Assembly: GCF_039941195.1 (NCBI RefSeq)
Contig: NZ_JBDVFA010000021.1
Location: 24,115 to 88,114 of the forward strand
DNA from: Aurantibacter_A sp039941195
GTDB lineage: Bacteria > Bacteroidota > Bacteroidia > Flavobacteriales > Flavobacteriaceae
Direction of reading: 5' to 3'
Length of the DNA stretch: 64,000 bases
The position numbers were made by a program, and so were the translations under genes. Under the pieces are notes generated by a model. That model saw nothing but the letters and a program-made list of their open reading frames with translations, was not told the DNA's origin and made no database searches. This document shows, in pieces, positions 19,801 through 28,814 of this stretch (positions are counted from its first letter, which is position 1; each line of letters opens with the position of its first letter).

Positions 19801-19946
19801 GGGGACCTTTGGGAACCGTAATCGCATTTGGGTTGATGTTCTCTATGGTACTTACTCTTTTTGTACTACCGGTATTATACTGGTTGTTCTTTAGAAAAGA
19901 AGATAATGAGACCGTTGATGGAGAAATCGTTAAAGCTGAAGTTTAA
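16827..19946 (+). CDS. RND efflux permease (second system)
   Basis: 1039 residues with 12 membrane spans and two periplasmic loops. The fourth segment carries VVDDPIVIID, keeping both aspartates, while the tenth-segment motif reads VVRNGIILIDYA, with Arg-Asn where AcrB has Gly-Lys-Asn. This sequence type is more like the divergent MdtB/CzcA-neighbouring RND branch than classical AcrB, so the substrate could differ from that of the first pump. It has no HAE1-type insertions. Forms the pump with the adjacent adaptor and TolC-like genes. Confidence 0.93.
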   Translation: MKKKSGAIDWAFKHSTFPFVLVLSFVLMGIYGLLNMPRNEFPDFTIRQGLIIGSYPGASSDKVAEELTSKVEEFLFGYNEIDKTKTYSYSKDGLMYIYAEVSDKIDHNATEQFWNKLKAEILIFQQLELPREVQGVMVNSDFGSTAALVLGVESETRPYKDLQRHVEDIEDEFRQIDNLAKISHSGGLTEQIAVYVDQDKLASYGITPQAITASLQNQGAVLGSGTLVSYTKERPIYLETTIKNESDIARQVVKTEANGNVIKVRDVARVVREYDNPDSYLTMNGTKGMIITLEMAKKGNIVQFGDEIDERLDKIISEMPDDIKITKIANQPEVVDHSISHFMKEFGFALIGVILVTLLLLPVRVASVAAATIPITIAATLCIMFFLGIELNTVTLAALIVVLGIVVDDPIVIIDNYVEKLDEGMSIPEAAVSSAKELFPSVFTATLAISATFYPLLFFMDGVASDFISAFPYVIIIALTLSLLISILIVPMINSIFIKKGLHNDPANKDKDGKKSMLDRLQSFFDAAVNKAMVHYRITIFSGIAAIVIGVLLFGGVSQQLFPKVERNQFSIEISLAPGNSLEETAKVVTEFEEILSADERVTDYTSFIGQSSPRFHTLYAPNLPAKNYAQILVTTITDDATVEVLNDYDEKYADMYPQAYLRMKQLDMAGVNAPIEVRMYGEDIDMLKKYSDTVINIARATPNTIWSRTDYGDMKEAVQMDVKYNEAARLGLSNRDIANAVAVNTTGLKATEVWEKDYPIDVTIKSENQHRQNVTDLEQLSIISPQRGAAIPLRQVADISSEWNQETIVNRNGIRCLTVRVDITKDAVANEVLAEMIPNIDAIEFPEALRIEYGGEYELQIENNKPMGLSLMLSVVLIFLILLWHFKSFMHAVLSFITMPLSIFGAAVGLLSMQYPFGFTSFLGLLALCGIVVRNGIILIDYADELRHEHNYSVKKAAILAAERRMRPIFLTSSAAAVGVIPMIVSRSSLWGPLGTVIAFGLMFSMVLTLFVLPVLYWLFFRKEDNETVDGEIVKAEV

Positions 19947-19962
19947 TAGTAGAATCGTAGTA

Positions 19963-21306
19963 ATGATGTATATAAAATCACACAATACAGTTATAAATAA
20001 AGTCCAGTTGTTTTCCATAATCGGGATGATGCTTTTGGGTTTCCATAGCACTTTTGCTCAGCAGATAACTTTGGAGGAAAGCCAAAAGGCAGCACTTAAA
20101 CATAGTAATGCCATAAAGAACGGTTTATTGACCATTGAGAAGTCCGAAGCGTTCAAAAAGGAAATGGTAGCTAATTATTTTCCGAATGTTGAAGCAAGCG
20201 CCATAGGACTTTATGCTCCCAACGACTTAATTAGTCCTATTGAGGGAATTTTACCTAATGGAATAGATAATTTATATAGTGCCAGTGCCACGGCAACAGA
20301 GGTCATTTATGCCGGTGGAAGTATTAGAAATTCTAACGCAATGGCAGATATTCAATTAGAAACTTCTCAAATTAGAGCAGAACAGGCTGTAGATTCCGTT
20401 TTACTGGTAACGGAAAATAAGTTCTGGCAGTTGGTGCAATTGCAAGAACAGCAAAAGGTTATTGAGACTAACGAAGCTTACTTAGATGAGCTTTTAAAAC
20501 AACAGCAAGATTTACTGGAGGCAGGTTTAATTGCTAAAAATCAATTGTTACAGGTGAAAGTAAACCGTAGCGAATTGTTGTTGAACAAAAGTCGCGTAGA
20601 GAACATGCGCAAATTGGCGTTGTTAGATTTTGCATTATATGTAGGTGTTGCCTACGCACCGGATATGGTAGCTAATGCGGATTTTGAAAATATAACTCCG
20701 CCAGAATTAAAGTATGATTCGCCAGATTTGAACCTTAGCGGAAACAGCAATTACCAACTTCTGGAAAAATCGATAACTGCGAGTAGCTTGCAAACTAAAA
20801 TGGCGAAAGCAGATTTGTTACCTTCTTTTGCCGTTGGAGTAAGCGCACAAGAATTTGGTGCTGTTGATAGTTCTTTTGATAGTCAATTTACGGGGTTTGC
20901 TTTTGGCAGCTTAAGTATTCCTATTTCCAATTGGTGGGGTAGCGGTAAGCAAAGAGTAAAACAAGAAAAAATACAAGAAGAGATTACCAAAAACAATAGA
21001 GAAGACGGTATTGATCAATTAAAAGTAGCTATTACACAAAGCTGGTACGATTTGGTTAATGCTCATGAGCAAATAACCTATGCGTTAGAAAACAAGCAAC
21101 TGGCAGAAGAAAACTTAAAAGTAAACCGTGATAATTATGATAATGGGTTAAGCGGACTTACAGATTTGTTAGATGCTCAGGCAATGGCACAAAATGCACA
21201 GTCTAATCTTATAAATTCCTATACTAATTTCGAGAACAAAGAAATTACATACTTGTATAGAACCGACCAGTTGATGGCACCAACTTTAGACAGTTTAAAA
21301 GAATAA
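19963..21306 (+). CDS. TolC-family outer-membrane channel (second system)
   Basis: The start at 19963 (ATGATG, the second ATG at 19966 is also possible) was chosen because a longer frame from 19861 would overlap the RND gene by 86 bases and lack a signal peptide, whereas this start gives one (LFSIIGMMLLGFHSTFA). About 447 residues. Two outer membrane efflux protein repeats with long coiled-coil helices; no lipobox, so it is TolC-like rather than a NodT lipoprotein. Last gene of the operon, 16 bases after the RND stop. Confidence 0.9.
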   Translation: MMYIKSHNTVINKVQLFSIIGMMLLGFHSTFAQQITLEESQKAALKHSNAIKNGLLTIEKSEAFKKEMVANYFPNVEASAIGLYAPNDLISPIEGILPNGIDNLYSASATATEVIYAGGSIRNSNAMADIQLETSQIRAEQAVDSVLLVTENKFWQLVQLQEQQKVIETNEAYLDELLKQQQDLLEAGLIAKNQLLQVKVNRSELLLNKSRVENMRKLALLDFALYVGVAYAPDMVANADFENITPPELKYDSPDLNLSGNSNYQLLEKSITASSLQTKMAKADLLPSFAVGVSAQEFGAVDSSFDSQFTGFAFGSLSIPISNWWGSGKQRVKQEKIQEEITKNNREDGIDQLKVAITQSWYDLVNAHEQITYALENKQLAEENLKVNRDNYDNGLSGLTDLLDAQAMAQNAQSNLINSYTNFENKEITYLYRTDQLMAPTLDSLKE

Positions 21307-21380
21307 AAGAATTCTATAATAACATTTTTATTAGCTAACATTTATTAGGACACCACATTGGTTAGGTTTCGCCATGTCAC

Positions 21381-22430
21381 ATGAAGAAAAAACAAATCAT
21401 TAGAATATTGACACTGGCGTTAATGTGGTTCATTGCTATTTTGGCATTTGATATTGTACAAAATATAAAGGTGTTTGAAAGGGGAGATTGGCTTCCGTAT
21501 TTTCAATACACCCTTACCATAGTATTGCCTATTATCATAGTTTATTGTATGATAATAAGTGTTAGTGAGGTCTTTTTTACGCGAATGATGCTACGCGATT
21601 ATCCATTTGCAATAGTGGTTATCGTAAAGACCATCTTGCAATTTGCAGTTATTTATGTAATTCATTTTGCCGGTACTTATTTGATAACCGAATTGATACC
21701 GCTAAGCCCTAACAGTGCCGTTAATGCACATTATGTCTATTTGGGAGCATCACTTAATATTTTTTACGTTGTATATTTTTTCATAGTTAGTTTTCATTTT
21801 AGTCTTTATGCGCAAATTTCCAGAAAATTCGGTTCAACAAACTTGTTCGATATTATAAAGGGAACCTACTTTAGACCAAAGGAAGACGAACGAATTTTTA
21901 TGTTTCTAGACCTCAACCAGTCTACTACAATCGCAGAGGAAATAGGGCATTTAAAATACAGTAGGCTTATTCAAAAATGCTTTACTAAACTAACCCATCA
22001 TATTGATAATTATGATGCTGAAGTATATCAATATGTTGGTGATGAAGCGGTATTGACTTGGCGTAATTCCGATACCAAAGCTGCACGAAAATGCATAGAA
22101 TTATATGTAGAGTTTAGGGATAATCTTTTAAAGGCAGCGCCAGAATTTGAAAAGGAATTTGGAGTGGCTCCTAAGTTCAAGGTCGGAGTCAGTTTTGGTA
22201 CAGTAGCCATAGCAGAGGTAGGTGATTACAAACGGGATATTGCTTTTCATGGTACCGTTTTAAATACAGGTGCGAGATTATGCCAATTATGTAAAGAAAT
22301 CAAAGAAGATATTCTCTTTTCTTCTGACTTTCAATCCTTACTACAAAATGCTGAAAACAGACTTGATTACGTAGGAGACTTCATGCTAACTGGAAGACGT
22401 ACGCTAGAAAAAGTTTACCGATATTCTTAA
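21381..22430 (+). CDS. Membrane-bound adenylate/guanylate cyclase (class III)
   Basis: 349 residues. The N-terminal part (1-155) has four membrane helices. The catalytic domain (about 170-345) begins with FMFLDLNQSTTIAE, where the first metal-binding Asp lies, and continues with YQYVGDEAVLTW (second metal-binding Asp) and KFKVGVSFGTVAIAEVGDYK and the RLCQLCK segment that holds transition-state residues. Class III cyclases make cAMP or cGMP; specificity residues are not decisive by eye. It follows the efflux operon by 74 bases and may be separately transcribed. Confidence 0.88.
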   Translation: MKKKQIIRILTLALMWFIAILAFDIVQNIKVFERGDWLPYFQYTLTIVLPIIIVYCMIISVSEVFFTRMMLRDYPFAIVVIVKTILQFAVIYVIHFAGTYLITELIPLSPNSAVNAHYVYLGASLNIFYVVYFFIVSFHFSLYAQISRKFGSTNLFDIIKGTYFRPKEDERIFMFLDLNQSTTIAEEIGHLKYSRLIQKCFTKLTHHIDNYDAEVYQYVGDEAVLTWRNSDTKAARKCIELYVEFRDNLLKAAPEFEKEFGVAPKFKVGVSFGTVAIAEVGDYKRDIAFHGTVLNTGARLCQLCKEIKEDILFSSDFQSLLQNAENRLDYVGDFMLTGRRTLEKVYRYS

Positions 22431-22668
22431 CTCTTATTTTAATATAGTCAAAGTCGAGCTTTACATTTAAATAGACAATGACTATACTTATCATGCCATA
22501 CTTCAAACATTAATACCTATTAATTGTTAGCTAGTTTTTATGGCATGACTAATGTCATTTTTTATAATTAAAGAGTGTAATATATTTAAATATTATTACG
22601 GATAGCCTTAGTAGATTTAAGTACTTAATGATTACCCTAATAATAGTATTAAAATTTAAACTCTATAA

Positions 22669-23478
22669 ATGAAAAATATTCTTTTACCTACCGATTTTTC
22701 TGAAAATGCTGAAAGTGCTATTTCTTATGCAATACAACTTTTCAAAAATGAGATTTGTACTTTCTATATACTACATGCGTACACATTTGCTCCTTCTTCT
22801 TCGTATACCAAAATTACCGCAGCGGAAGATTTAAATAAAACTGTAAAGTTACTTAAGGAAAACAGCGATAATAAGAATCATAGCTTCGAAAGCATCATGG
22901 TAATGGATAGCCTTCTTAGCATTATAAATAAAACGATAATCAACTATGAAATTGATTTTGTAATAATGGGTACTAGAGGCAGCTCCGCTATTAAAGAAGT
23001 ATTTTTTGGAAGTAATACTTTAGACATTATTAGATACGTATACAATTGCCCGGTTATTGCAATTCCTCCGAACTATAAAGGCGAGGAGTTAAAAGAAATA
23101 GTTATAGCCACTGACTTAAAACATTCCTTCAAGGCTCTAGAATTGACTCCTTTAAAAACCATAACTAAAATAAATAACGCAACTTTAAACATTGCCCGTA
23201 TAAAATCGAATGCGGTAGTAACTACGGAGCAACAAGCGAACAAAGAATCATTAAGAAATTCTTTAAAAGACACAACTCATCAATTTTTTGAAGTAGATCC
23301 TCAAGGCTCCGTATCGTCAACATTAATTAAACTTGAAAAAGAAAACAGCAATATTGGTTTAATTGCCTTGTTAAAAACTACGCATGGTTTTTTTAACAAC
23401 CTTACTAGAGAAGCCGTAATAAAAAATATGGTATACAAAACTAAAATACCACTATTGATACTTCCGAAGTTTGAATAA
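22669..23478 (+). CDS. Universal stress protein with two UspA domains
   Basis: 269 residues. Domain 1 (1-140) opens with ILLPTDFSENAESAISYAI and ends with the nucleotide-binding GTRGSSAIKEVFFGSNT segment (G-x2-G-x9-G type). Domain 2 (about 145-269) is degenerate and lacks a clear ATP motif. This tandem layout is common in flavobacteria, where such proteins respond to stress or respiration changes. Stand-alone gene with a 238-base upstream region in which no clear promoter box was found. Confidence 0.85.
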   Translation: MKNILLPTDFSENAESAISYAIQLFKNEICTFYILHAYTFAPSSSYTKITAAEDLNKTVKLLKENSDNKNHSFESIMVMDSLLSIINKTIINYEIDFVIMGTRGSSAIKEVFFGSNTLDIIRYVYNCPVIAIPPNYKGEELKEIVIATDLKHSFKALELTPLKTITKINNATLNIARIKSNAVVTTEQQANKESLRNSLKDTTHQFFEVDPQGSVSSTLIKLEKENSNIGLIALLKTTHGFFNNLTREAVIKNMVYKTKIPLLILPKFE

Positions 23479-23521
23479 CTTTCAATTCTATGATATTAAG
23501 TATAGTAACCAATTTTTAATT

Positions 23522-24946
23522 TCATGGAATTACATCTACTATTACTCGCTTATATCTAGATAATGAAGGTGAACCCTTATCGGATACCTTTAAAATAAAG
23601 TGAAGTGTCTCCTTTTTATCTACTTTAGGAGCTCCAAATTTTAAAAGATGAATATTTTGAGCATCTAAAACAATTTCTTTTTTGTACGTGCTTTCTTCAG
23701 CATAATAAAACCACCAATAACTTAGATTATCTCCGTCTGGATCAGTTGAATTTAAAGCATCCATGCTAATTAATTTCCCAGATTTCACAGTCAACCTATC
23801 TGAATGAGACAAAACCGGAACTGGTGGGTGATTTGCTTCTTCATAATTCATGAAACACCAGTCCATTCGTGCAGCAAAATCATTTTGAAAATCATCTCGC
23901 CAACGCCACAAGGTTACTTTATTATCATTAAAAGATACGGTATCCGGAACTTTTGCTCTACCATAATCTTTCGACACTGCTGGTATATACAAATCATTCG
24001 TATTGGTCCAAATAGCTCTTGTTTCCGGCGCAATCTCTACAATTGACTTCCCTTCTTTAGCTTTTGAAAAAGCTGGTTTATACAAGCTATATCTTCCACC
24101 CCAAGAACCCCAATCTGGATGTTCAGACTCGTTTAATCCATTCGGAATTAGTGACAAAAAAGCAGGAGTATCTCCTTCTACACCATAAGCAACATCTGGA
24201 TACATAGCACCTAATGGCCCATGTGCTTGTTGAATATTTTCTGCCATCCAAGAATTACTAATTTTACTATTATCAATTCCCTTAACAAAAGTGTTTACAC
24301 CTGTCCATGTTGCTTCAGCATAAAAATCACCAGGAGTAACAATGTAAAACAATGCTGGGAAATTATTTCGAATCCAAATTCCACTATCATCCTGATCAGA
24401 TATCGCATAAACTCTTAGTTTTGAAATTAATCTTTTCGCCTCTTTCTTACTTTTGGTTTTTCTAATTTTATCTAACGACTGGGCTAAAGTATTTGCGCCA
24501 CCCCAAACGGAAACCCACAACGGTCGGTCGTCTTTTTCTTCTAGAATTTTAATAATCCATTCAGAACCTTCAGAATCCATTCCTTCTCCTACACCTTTCA
24601 TACCATATATTGGAAGTCCTTTCTTTATTAAAGACATCAATTTTTCCCCAGTAGGATAACCAGATTCATGCTTTAATAAGTTTCCTTGAACTTTATCATA
24701 ATTATTAATAACCCTTTCTATCGATTCCGGAGCAACATTACTACGTTGCCAACAAGACGTAGTAGCCACAATACCTTTTATATCTATTTGATTGGAATAT
24801 AATAGCAAACGAATTAACGATTGAGTGTCGTCAGGGTCTGCCTCAATATCGGTAAGAATAACCACTCTATTTTTATGGATATTTTGGGCAATAGCATCAA
24901 TATGAGAAATGAAACAAAAGAAACTAAATAGATATAGCAATTTCAT
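23522..24946 (-). CDS. Secreted DUF1593 (nucleoside-hydrolase-like) protein
   Basis: 474 residues with a signal peptide (LYLFSFFCFISHIDAIA). The N-terminal 280 residues carry the DUF1593 domain, whose DIEADPDDTQSL motif near residue 33 resembles the Asp cluster that binds Ca2+ in inosine/uridine nucleoside hydrolases. The C-terminal part (about 370-474) is an immunoglobulin-like beta domain (SLDALNSTDPDGDNLSYWW region). Such proteins are found in polysaccharide utilisation settings and may cleave an N- or O-glycosidic bond outside the cell; the substrate is unknown. Confidence 0.85.
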   Translation of the reverse strand: MKLLYLFSFFCFISHIDAIAQNIHKNRVVILTDIEADPDDTQSLIRLLLYSNQIDIKGIVATTSCWQRSNVAPESIERVINNYDKVQGNLLKHESGYPTGEKLMSLIKKGLPIYGMKGVGEGMDSEGSEWIIKILEEKDDRPLWVSVWGGANTLAQSLDKIRKTKSKKEAKRLISKLRVYAISDQDDSGIWIRNNFPALFYIVTPGDFYAEATWTGVNTFVKGIDNSKISNSWMAENIQQAHGPLGAMYPDVAYGVEGDTPAFLSLIPNGLNESEHPDWGSWGGRYSLYKPAFSKAKEGKSIVEIAPETRAIWTNTNDLYIPAVSKDYGRAKVPDTVSFNDNKVTLWRWRDDFQNDFAARMDWCFMNYEEANHPPVPVLSHSDRLTVKSGKLISMDALNSTDPDGDNLSYWWFYYAEESTYKKEIVLDAQNIHLLKFGAPKVDKKETLHFILKVSDKGSPSLSRYKRVIVDVIP

Positions 24947-25331
24947 AATTAATATTATTTAAACTTAGGACAGAAGTATAATTATTTCCATCTCGACTAA
25001 GATAATAGAATTTATATTCCACTAGAAACTTTTATAACTAAGAATCTTTCAGCTTTATTACAACCAAATAAAGTCCCTCAATAAAGAGAAGCTTTTCGTT
25101 GTAAAGGCGGAGAGACTCGAAATCTCACACCGCAAGGCACTAGATCCTAAGTTCCGATTTATATTAAAAATTCTCAAAATATCTTAACACTATAAAACTT
25201 ATCAAACTATATGAGGTTATTTGGAACCAATACGTAATTTTATCTGGTCTAATATGGTGTTTAAAAAATCTAAGGAATATGAAAATATTCGATTTTTTTT
25301 GTAGCAGGGAGAAAAAAGGGCAAGTGATTTT
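24947..25331. other. Intergenic region at the left edge of the island
   Basis: About 385 bases with no gene. It includes the 52-bp partial tRNA-Leu copy (25101-25152). The A/T-rich remainder shows no ORF I would defend. Confidence 0.6.
25101..25152 (-). repeat. Truncated tRNA-Leu 3' half (candidate attL of the island)
   Basis: 52 bases identical at 50 positions to 33282-33333, the 3' half of the intact tRNA-Leu(UAG), in the same orientation and 8181 bp away. The copy runs from the 3' terminal base back into the anticodon loop and then diverges abruptly, so it cannot be a functional tRNA. This is the standard footprint of site-specific integration into a tRNA 3' end. Confidence 0.85.
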
Positions 25332-25532
25332 TTACCCCTTGGGCTTTTGTGCGGCTCCAAGGATTTCGTGCGAAACTGGAACGGAAAGACTTTTTTTCGC
25401 TTTAATAAGAATTGTTACTTGTACCTTATTCGCAAAAACTTCTTCATTGTGAAAGCCAATCCAATTAACTCCGTCTTTATCCATCACACTTGAGAGTCCA
25501 CTACCTGATTTTTCTAAGTAATAGTTCGCCAT
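25332..25532 (-). pseudogene. Probable gene fragment in island debris
   Basis: A 66-codon frame starting at ATG 25532. Its first 30 residues (YYLEKSGSGLSSVMDKDG then VNWIGFHNEE) read like the N-terminus of a larger secreted enzyme or carbohydrate-binding protein; the rest looks random. It has no signal peptide, an in-frame stop just upstream, and lies beside further broken coding stretches. I regard it as a remnant rather than a working gene, with no family assigned. Confidence 0.35.
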
Positions 25533-25541
25533 GGCGAGTTA

Positions 25542-25684
25542 CTATAAAATATGCTTCTCTCCACCTGCACTATCATCTGTGGCATGTTTGAGGGTAACAT
25601 TCCCTAAGCCACATGAGCCAAAGCTAACTATTAGAAATCGTATTCTAATTTTTTGAAATTCGCATCATAATGGTATTCGGTACC
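25542..25684 (-). pseudogene. Further coding debris (two short frames)
   Basis: On the minus strand two short frames with protein-like composition lie in different phases. 25631-25684 encodes GTEYHYDANFKKLEYDF followed by a stop; 25542-25628 encodes a piece containing GSCGLGNVTLKHATDD and ending EKHIL before a stop. Neither has a start or a full domain. They suggest decayed genes between the oxidoreductase gene and the partial tRNA. Confidence 0.3.
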
Positions 25685-25732
25685 TTATAAACAACAGTTA
25701 GAAAACATCCATTAATTTGCTAATCATACCGC

Positions 25733-26770
25733 TCAACCCTCAAGCGCCACATTAAATTCTTCAGCTAGTGTTTCTAATTTAGCCACTATCGCTTTTGATA
25801 GTTTTACACCGTTTTGCTTGGCATCGATTAAACCTTTCATGGCCGAAGACCCAGGCAAGCGCACAGGTCTGTCCGGGTCAACGGGGTCAGATTCAAGACA
25901 GGCTTTCACAAGGTGACTTGTTTGTCGTTTGAAAGCATCAACTCCAGCAAATGCCTCTGGATCAATTATCTGAATAAAAACATTTCCTTGGGATCCTGTT
26001 GGTTTGTCCGCACGACCATAACCAGCTAAACCTTGTGTGTATGCTTCAATCATTAACGAGAGTGCAAAGCCCTTATGTCCATATTCCTTGCCACCCAGCA
26101 TAAGATGGCTACCTCCATTCAACAAAGCCAGAGGGTCATCGGTTGCAACGCCATCGGCGTCTTGTGCCCACTTACCGGGAAATTTTTTATTTTCTTCCCG
26201 CAGTTTCATAGCCATCGTGTTGCTTGTAATCGAGCAAGACATATCTATTAATATTGGGGTACCGTTTGTCGGAATACCAACAGCCATAGGATTGGGAGTT
26301 AAAACGGGAGTTTTCCCACCAAATGGAACAACGTTTTTACCTGAAGGACCCGATACCGCTATCTTAACTAGTAAATCTTGTTCTGTTATTTGAGGCAAAA
26401 AAGCAGCAAGACACCCTGTATGATGTGCTTCTTGAATGGTTATGGTGCAAAGACCAAATTTCTTTGCCCGTTTCGCTGCTAACTTTAAAGCCGTGTCGAG
26501 CAACCAAATACCTGATAAACGCTTTCCTTGCCATGCTAATATTGGCCCAGTGTCTTTTAATACTTCGGGTTGTCCGTTCGGATTCATTACGCCCTCTTTC
26601 AATGCCTTAATATAAATAGGTAAAAATGCTATTCCATGCGTATTGTGACCCATAGCATCGGCGGTAACTATAATCCCGGATGCTATTTTTGCCTTTTCAG
26701 ATTCTAGTCCAGCTTTTTCTAATATTGTTGAAGTAAATTCTACTAATTTTTCAAATTTGAATATGGTCAT
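25733..26770 (-). CDS. LDH2/MDH2-family NAD(P)-dependent oxidoreductase
   Basis: 345 residues, full length for the Ldh_2 (malate/L-lactate/ureidoglycolate/diketogulonate reductase) family. N-terminal motif NTHGIAFLPIYI at 43-54 contains His45, but the Arg usually following it in SHGxxR is Phe49. The HHTGCLAAF segment holds a probable catalytic His, and PNPMAVGIPTNG and GGKEYGHKGFALSLMIE are family cofactor/substrate motifs. Members reduce or oxidise 2-keto/2-hydroxy acids, including sugar-derived ones (YiaK). Next to symporters and a mannonate-dehydratase-like enzyme it probably acts on a sugar acid. Confidence 0.87.
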   Translation of the reverse strand: MTIFKFEKLVEFTSTILEKAGLESEKAKIASGIIVTADAMGHNTHGIAFLPIYIKALKEGVMNPNGQPEVLKDTGPILAWQGKRLSGIWLLDTALKLAAKRAKKFGLCTITIQEAHHTGCLAAFLPQITEQDLLVKIAVSGPSGKNVVPFGGKTPVLTPNPMAVGIPTNGTPILIDMSCSITSNTMAMKLREENKKFPGKWAQDADGVATDDPLALLNGGSHLMLGGKEYGHKGFALSLMIEAYTQGLAGYGRADKPTGSQGNVFIQIIDPEAFAGVDAFKRQTSHLVKACLESDPVDPDRPVRLPGSSAMKGLIDAKQNGVKLSKAIVAKLETLAEEFNVALEG

Positions 26771-26804
26771 TTTCCTTGGTTTTTAAAATAAAATATTCGT
26801 TTTT

Positions 26805-28565
26805 TTAAGTTGGGTTGGATGGTGAAATTTCATTCTTTGCACTGCGTTTTAACATAAAACCAAAAATGAAAATTAAAAGGGCACAAACTATAAATATGGC
26901 CCTGCCCCAAATTGGGTTTGGTATTAATGCCATAAGAAAAATACCTGCACTCATGACCATTACAATGGCGCCTAACTTATTACGTTGCTGCCTATCAACT
27001 TCACTATCTTCACTTGCAACAACAGGTGTTTCTAAATCTTGAAAAAAGTGCTCCGTTTCGATTTTATATTTGTCTTTAGATTCTTTGTAAAATAGAGAGG
27101 TTGCCCAAAAGAAACCACTAGTGATAAATATATGACTTGCTATTGTTAAAATAATATTCAAGTCAGCTATTTCTCGTTTAGTAAGTGATTCGATACCAAA
27201 TAAGCCTCCACATACTTCTGCGGTAAACACATTCATTATGAACCAAGAAACAAATAGACCTACTACAATAGTGGCCCATGGTGCCCAAGAAGGCGTCTTT
27301 TTTACTACTAGGCCGAGCATAAGCGGCACCATCATCGGCATTTGGACCATAGTAGAAACAGATATCATCAGTTCGAAAATACTAAGTTCTTTCAATGAAG
27401 AAAAATAGAGCGCAGTGACGATAACAATGCTCCCACTTACAAAGCTCACCAACTTACTTACTGTCATTAACTTTTTGTCATCCGTTTGCTTATTCCTTTT
27501 AGCAAGAAAAGGCTGATAGATGCTTCGTACAAAAATTCCAGCATTTTTATTAAGTGCTGAGTCCATAGAAGACATAGAAGCGGCAAAAAGGCTAGCCATC
27601 ATTAACCCCACAGTTCCGACAGGCATGGCCCTACGAGCAAACTCTAAATAAATTGCATCTGCTGCCTTACTACCAAGTTCAGCATAACCAGCGGTTGCAT
27701 CTGGATAAAGACTAGCTGATGCCCAAGGAGGAATGAACCAAAGAACTATACCCATTGCAGTTAAAGCCATTGCCATTAAACTCGCTTTACGGGCATTGAT
27801 GGAATCTTTTGCATTAAGAAACCGAAATGACTCATTCAGATTCATCATTGAAATTATCATTTTTGGTAAAAACAGGATAAAGGTACCTATCAACAAAATG
27901 GGGTAGTTCATATCTGGCCCCATTAAAAAGTCTCCTGGAAAATCATTTATCATCTTAATGGGGCCACCAACTTTCACCAAGGCTACGACTGCACAGGCTA
28001 CTGATACTAGAACAACTATCAAACTTTGAACAAAGTCTGAGGCAACAACACCCCAAGCTCCAGATAATACAGATACAAAAAGGACGGTTAGACCAATTGC
28101 AATAGTTGTTATAACTATATCAGATTCAAAAACTGCACTTGAAAAAACCCCAAGTGCATTTAACCAAACACCTGCATTTAGAAAGGATAACATAATTAAG
28201 GCCCATGAAAAAAATAGTTCATTTTCCGAGCCAAATCGTCTTTTAATGGCTTGGGAAGGCGTATCCACTCTCATTTGTCGGAATCTATAAGAAAAGAACT
28301 TCCATGCACAAAAAAATGCAAAGCAATTACCAATATAAACCGCTGTAATTGCAAAACCATCATTATAGGCTTTGCCTGCTGCGCCAGTAAAAGTTACGGC
28401 CGAAAACTGTGCCATAAAGGCGGTAGAACCCACCATCCACCATAACATTCTTCCGCCACCTCGAAAATAATCACTCGTAGATTTACTAGCCATTCGCGAA
28501 AAAACGATTCCAATGGCAAGGATTAATACAAAATAGAGCCCAATTACTAGATTGTCGTAGAACAT
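26805..28565 (-). CDS. Sodium:solute symporter (SSS family)
   Basis: 586 residues, about 13-14 membrane spans. The start FYDNLVIGLYFVLILAIGI, DYFRGGGRMLWWMVG, and the Na+-site-like SSMDSALNKNAGIF segment match SSS transporters of sugars and sugar acids. The C-terminal MALIPNPIWGRAIF block is repeated in the pseudogene just upstream of this gene. 34 bases separate its stop from the oxidoreductase start, so both are probably one transcript. Paralogue of 30044-31807. Confidence 0.92.
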   Translation of the reverse strand: MFYDNLVIGLYFVLILAIGIVFSRMASKSTSDYFRGGGRMLWWMVGSTAFMAQFSAVTFTGAAGKAYNDGFAITAVYIGNCFAFFCAWKFFSYRFRQMRVDTPSQAIKRRFGSENELFFSWALIMLSFLNAGVWLNALGVFSSAVFESDIVITTIAIGLTVLFVSVLSGAWGVVASDFVQSLIVVLVSVACAVVALVKVGGPIKMINDFPGDFLMGPDMNYPILLIGTFILFLPKMIISMMNLNESFRFLNAKDSINARKASLMAMALTAMGIVLWFIPPWASASLYPDATAGYAELGSKAADAIYLEFARRAMPVGTVGLMMASLFAASMSSMDSALNKNAGIFVRSIYQPFLAKRNKQTDDKKLMTVSKLVSFVSGSIVIVTALYFSSLKELSIFELMISVSTMVQMPMMVPLMLGLVVKKTPSWAPWATIVVGLFVSWFIMNVFTAEVCGGLFGIESLTKREIADLNIILTIASHIFITSGFFWATSLFYKESKDKYKIETEHFFQDLETPVVASEDSEVDRQQRNKLGAIVMVMSAGIFLMALIPNPIWGRAIFIVCALLIFIFGFMLKRSAKNEISPSNPT

Positions 28566-28627
28566 TTCATTTAATTTTTAAATTAATAATTAAGTCGTTA
28601 AAGCACCTCCACTTTTCGCTTATTTAC

Positions 28628-28783
28628 TCATTTAATAACAAATATGATAAGTGAACAAATTGCAAATATCATACTTCTCCATAGCGGATTTGGAATCAGA
28701 GCCATTAGCAACATAGTAGCGCTAAATGTTATTATCATCCCGCTATGTTTATGTTTTAAACTTTCTGTCCTTTTAGTGCACTT
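28628..28783 (-). pseudogene. C-terminal remnant of a third SSS symporter
   Basis: A 51-codon open stretch without a plausible start ends at a TGA at 28628-28630. It encodes SATMLLMALIPNPLWRSMIF, closely matching the C-terminal MSAGIFLMALIPNPIWGRAIF block of the adjacent intact symporter. All upstream transporter sequence is missing, replaced directly by the end of the ManD-like gene. Seen directly by translation of the minus strand; it is evidence of gene loss or recombination between symporter copies inside the island. Confidence 0.7.
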
Positions 28784-28814
28784 TTATTTTTTTAATTCTT
28801 CTGTCGGTTGTGTT

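Noticed and set aside
19861..19962. Upstream extension of the TolC-like gene
   Set aside because: It overlaps the RND gene and lacks a signal peptide; the ATG at 19963 gives one.
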